Part shown: positions 29,918-30,224 of the stretch, one piece after another | Position numbering within the stretch: position 1 is the stretch's first letter | How the letters are laid out: each line of letters opens with the position of its first letter | Source: Peptococcaceae bacterium | GTDB lineage: Bacteria; Bacillota; Desulfitobacteriia; Desulfitobacteriales; Desulfitobacteriaceae | Reading direction: 5' to 3' | DNA: 30,224 bases | Assembly: GCA_031289815.1 (NCBI GenBank) | Contig: JAITOS010000145.1 | Span: 1-30,224, forward strand | The notes under the pieces: generated by a model | Seen by the model: the letters and a program-made list of their open reading frames with translations, nothing else | What the model was told of the DNA's origin: nothing | Databases searched by the model: none | Position numbers and translations under genes: made by a program

Positions 29918-29946
29918 ATTTTAGCATAAAAAGGCGCGATTTAAAA
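29918..29946 (-). promoter_or_regulatory. Promoter of type I toxin copy 4
   Basis: On the minus strand TTTTAA (29946-29941), 17 bp, TAAAAT (29923-29918). Confidence 0.6.
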
Positions 29947-30007
29947 TCTAAAAAACCAGCCTTCAACGAAATAAATGCGAAGGAATCAACAAAGAAACAA
30001 AAGAAAC

Positions 30008-30037
30008 TTGAACTTATCTCCCGACCTATGATACAAT
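30008..30037 (+). promoter_or_regulatory. Promoter of antisense RNA, copy 5
   Basis: TTGAAC (30008-30013), 18 bp, TACAAT (30032-30037). Confidence 0.65.
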
Positions 30038-30043
30038 GCAGCC

Positions 30044-30125
30044 AGATGAAGCAACCTTTAACGGTTAGCTGAAGATTGGTTAAAAAAGAAAATAACCGCT
30101 CCTCTTAACTCAGGGCGGTTATTTT
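30044..30125 (+). ncRNA. Candidate antisense antitoxin RNA, copy 5 (toxin partner truncated)
   Basis: Ends at AAAATAACCGC (30089-30099) / GCGGTTATTTT (30115-30125). It would be an orphan antisense RNA that could still act on toxin mRNAs of the other copies. Confidence 0.5.
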
Positions 30126-30224
30126 CTTTTGGGTGGATTCAGTATAATCATGATAATCATCGTCGTTATCGAACAGTCCGAGTCTGTATTTCTGGAACGC
30201 GCTCCACCCTGTCAGCCAACAGGC
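30105..30224 (-). CDS. C-terminal 39 residues of a gene running in from the right edge
   Basis: The frame is open from the right edge (A-C-W-L-T-G-W-S-A-F-Q-K-Y-R-L-G-L-F) through an acidic D-N-D-D-D-Y stretch and ends in toxin-element sequence at 30105. If real, its natural C-terminus was replaced by element DNA. Too short to assign. Confidence 0.35.
   Translation of the reverse strand, partial: ACWLTGWSAFQKYRLGLFDNDDDYHDYTESTQKKITALS
30119..30160 (-). pseudogene. Truncated type I toxin, copy 5
   Basis: Only the last 13 codons remain (M-I-I-M-I-I-L-N-P-P-K-R-K); the break lies at about 30158, where unrelated sequence begins. Promoter and ribosome-binding-site hairpin are lost. Confidence 0.7.

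Larger units (their letters stand above)
29339..30224. repeat. Tandem array of three type I toxin-antitoxin elements
   Basis: Antisense promoters at 29339, 29671 and 30008 mark a period of 332 and 337 bp. The spacer sequence between units (GCATAAAAAGGCG..., CAGCCTTCAACGAAATAAATG) is conserved as well, so the array arose by tandem duplication. The first two units are complete; the third is cut in the toxin gene. Confidence 0.85.

Noticed and set aside
29279..30224. CRISPR array
   Set aside because: The repeats are 330-bp units with promoters, terminators and coding frames, not short repeats with unique spacers.

Overview
The window looks like a chromosomal segment of a monoderm, clostridia-type Firmicute with moderately high GC. 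The grounds are an LPXTG (LPKTG) wall-sorting signal on a surface protein, strong AGGAGG ribosome binding sites, a Firmicute-type SOS box in front of lexA, and an S11 carboxypeptidase plus M23 peptidase pair. I cannot name the genus.

Layout, left to right. Positions 2-2263 hold the C-terminal part of a large beta-helix/InlB-repeat surface protein, and 2600-3613 a DUF6076-like protein. From 3641 to 13776 lies a complete branched-chain amino acid cluster: ilvD-ilvB-ilvN, a convergent LysR-type regulator, then ilvC-leuA-leuC-leuD-leuB, ending in a terminator that overlaps the leuB stop. The LeuA lacks the C-terminal regulatory domain. A RelB/VapC-type toxin-antitoxin pair (13929-14656) separates it from the proline genes proC-proB-proA (14760-18083); an ATAG microsatellite sits between proB and proA. 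A family 4-type uracil-DNA glycosylase follows.

Positions 19147-26350 are a 7.2-kb integrated filamentous phage (inovirus) in lower-GC DNA: rep (gene II/X type), ssDNA-binding protein, a hidden 46-aa membrane protein, a secreted Fn3-like protein, major coat protein, terminator, large minor coat/adsorption protein, small membrane protein and a short Zot-type ATPase. Behind zot are two reverse-strand accessory genes, a ~105-nt hairpin (candidate packaging signal/origin), an unknown 99-aa gene and a hidden 56-aa HTH gene. No integrase is visible. The element is bounded by a 19-bp exact direct repeat embedded in two dif-like 28-bp sites; the right one matches the Bacillus subtilis dif site closely as I recall it. 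Integration by host XerCD at dif is therefore the best model, which also puts the locus at the replication terminus.

Right of the phage are a D,D-carboxypeptidase, an M23 peptidase and SOS-regulated lexA. Around these, at 18849-19122, 28389-28523 and 29339-30224, lie five copies of a small element that looks like a type I toxin-antitoxin locus: a 24-aa hydrophobic peptide whose Shine-Dalgarno is locked in a hairpin, a convergent antisense RNA with its own conserved promoter, and a shared bidirectional terminator. Two copies at the right edge are intact and tandem (period about 335 bp), one intact copy abuts the phage's left end, one is a rearranged relic before lexA and one is truncated at the window edge. 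This family and the inovirus are the two parts most worth following up.
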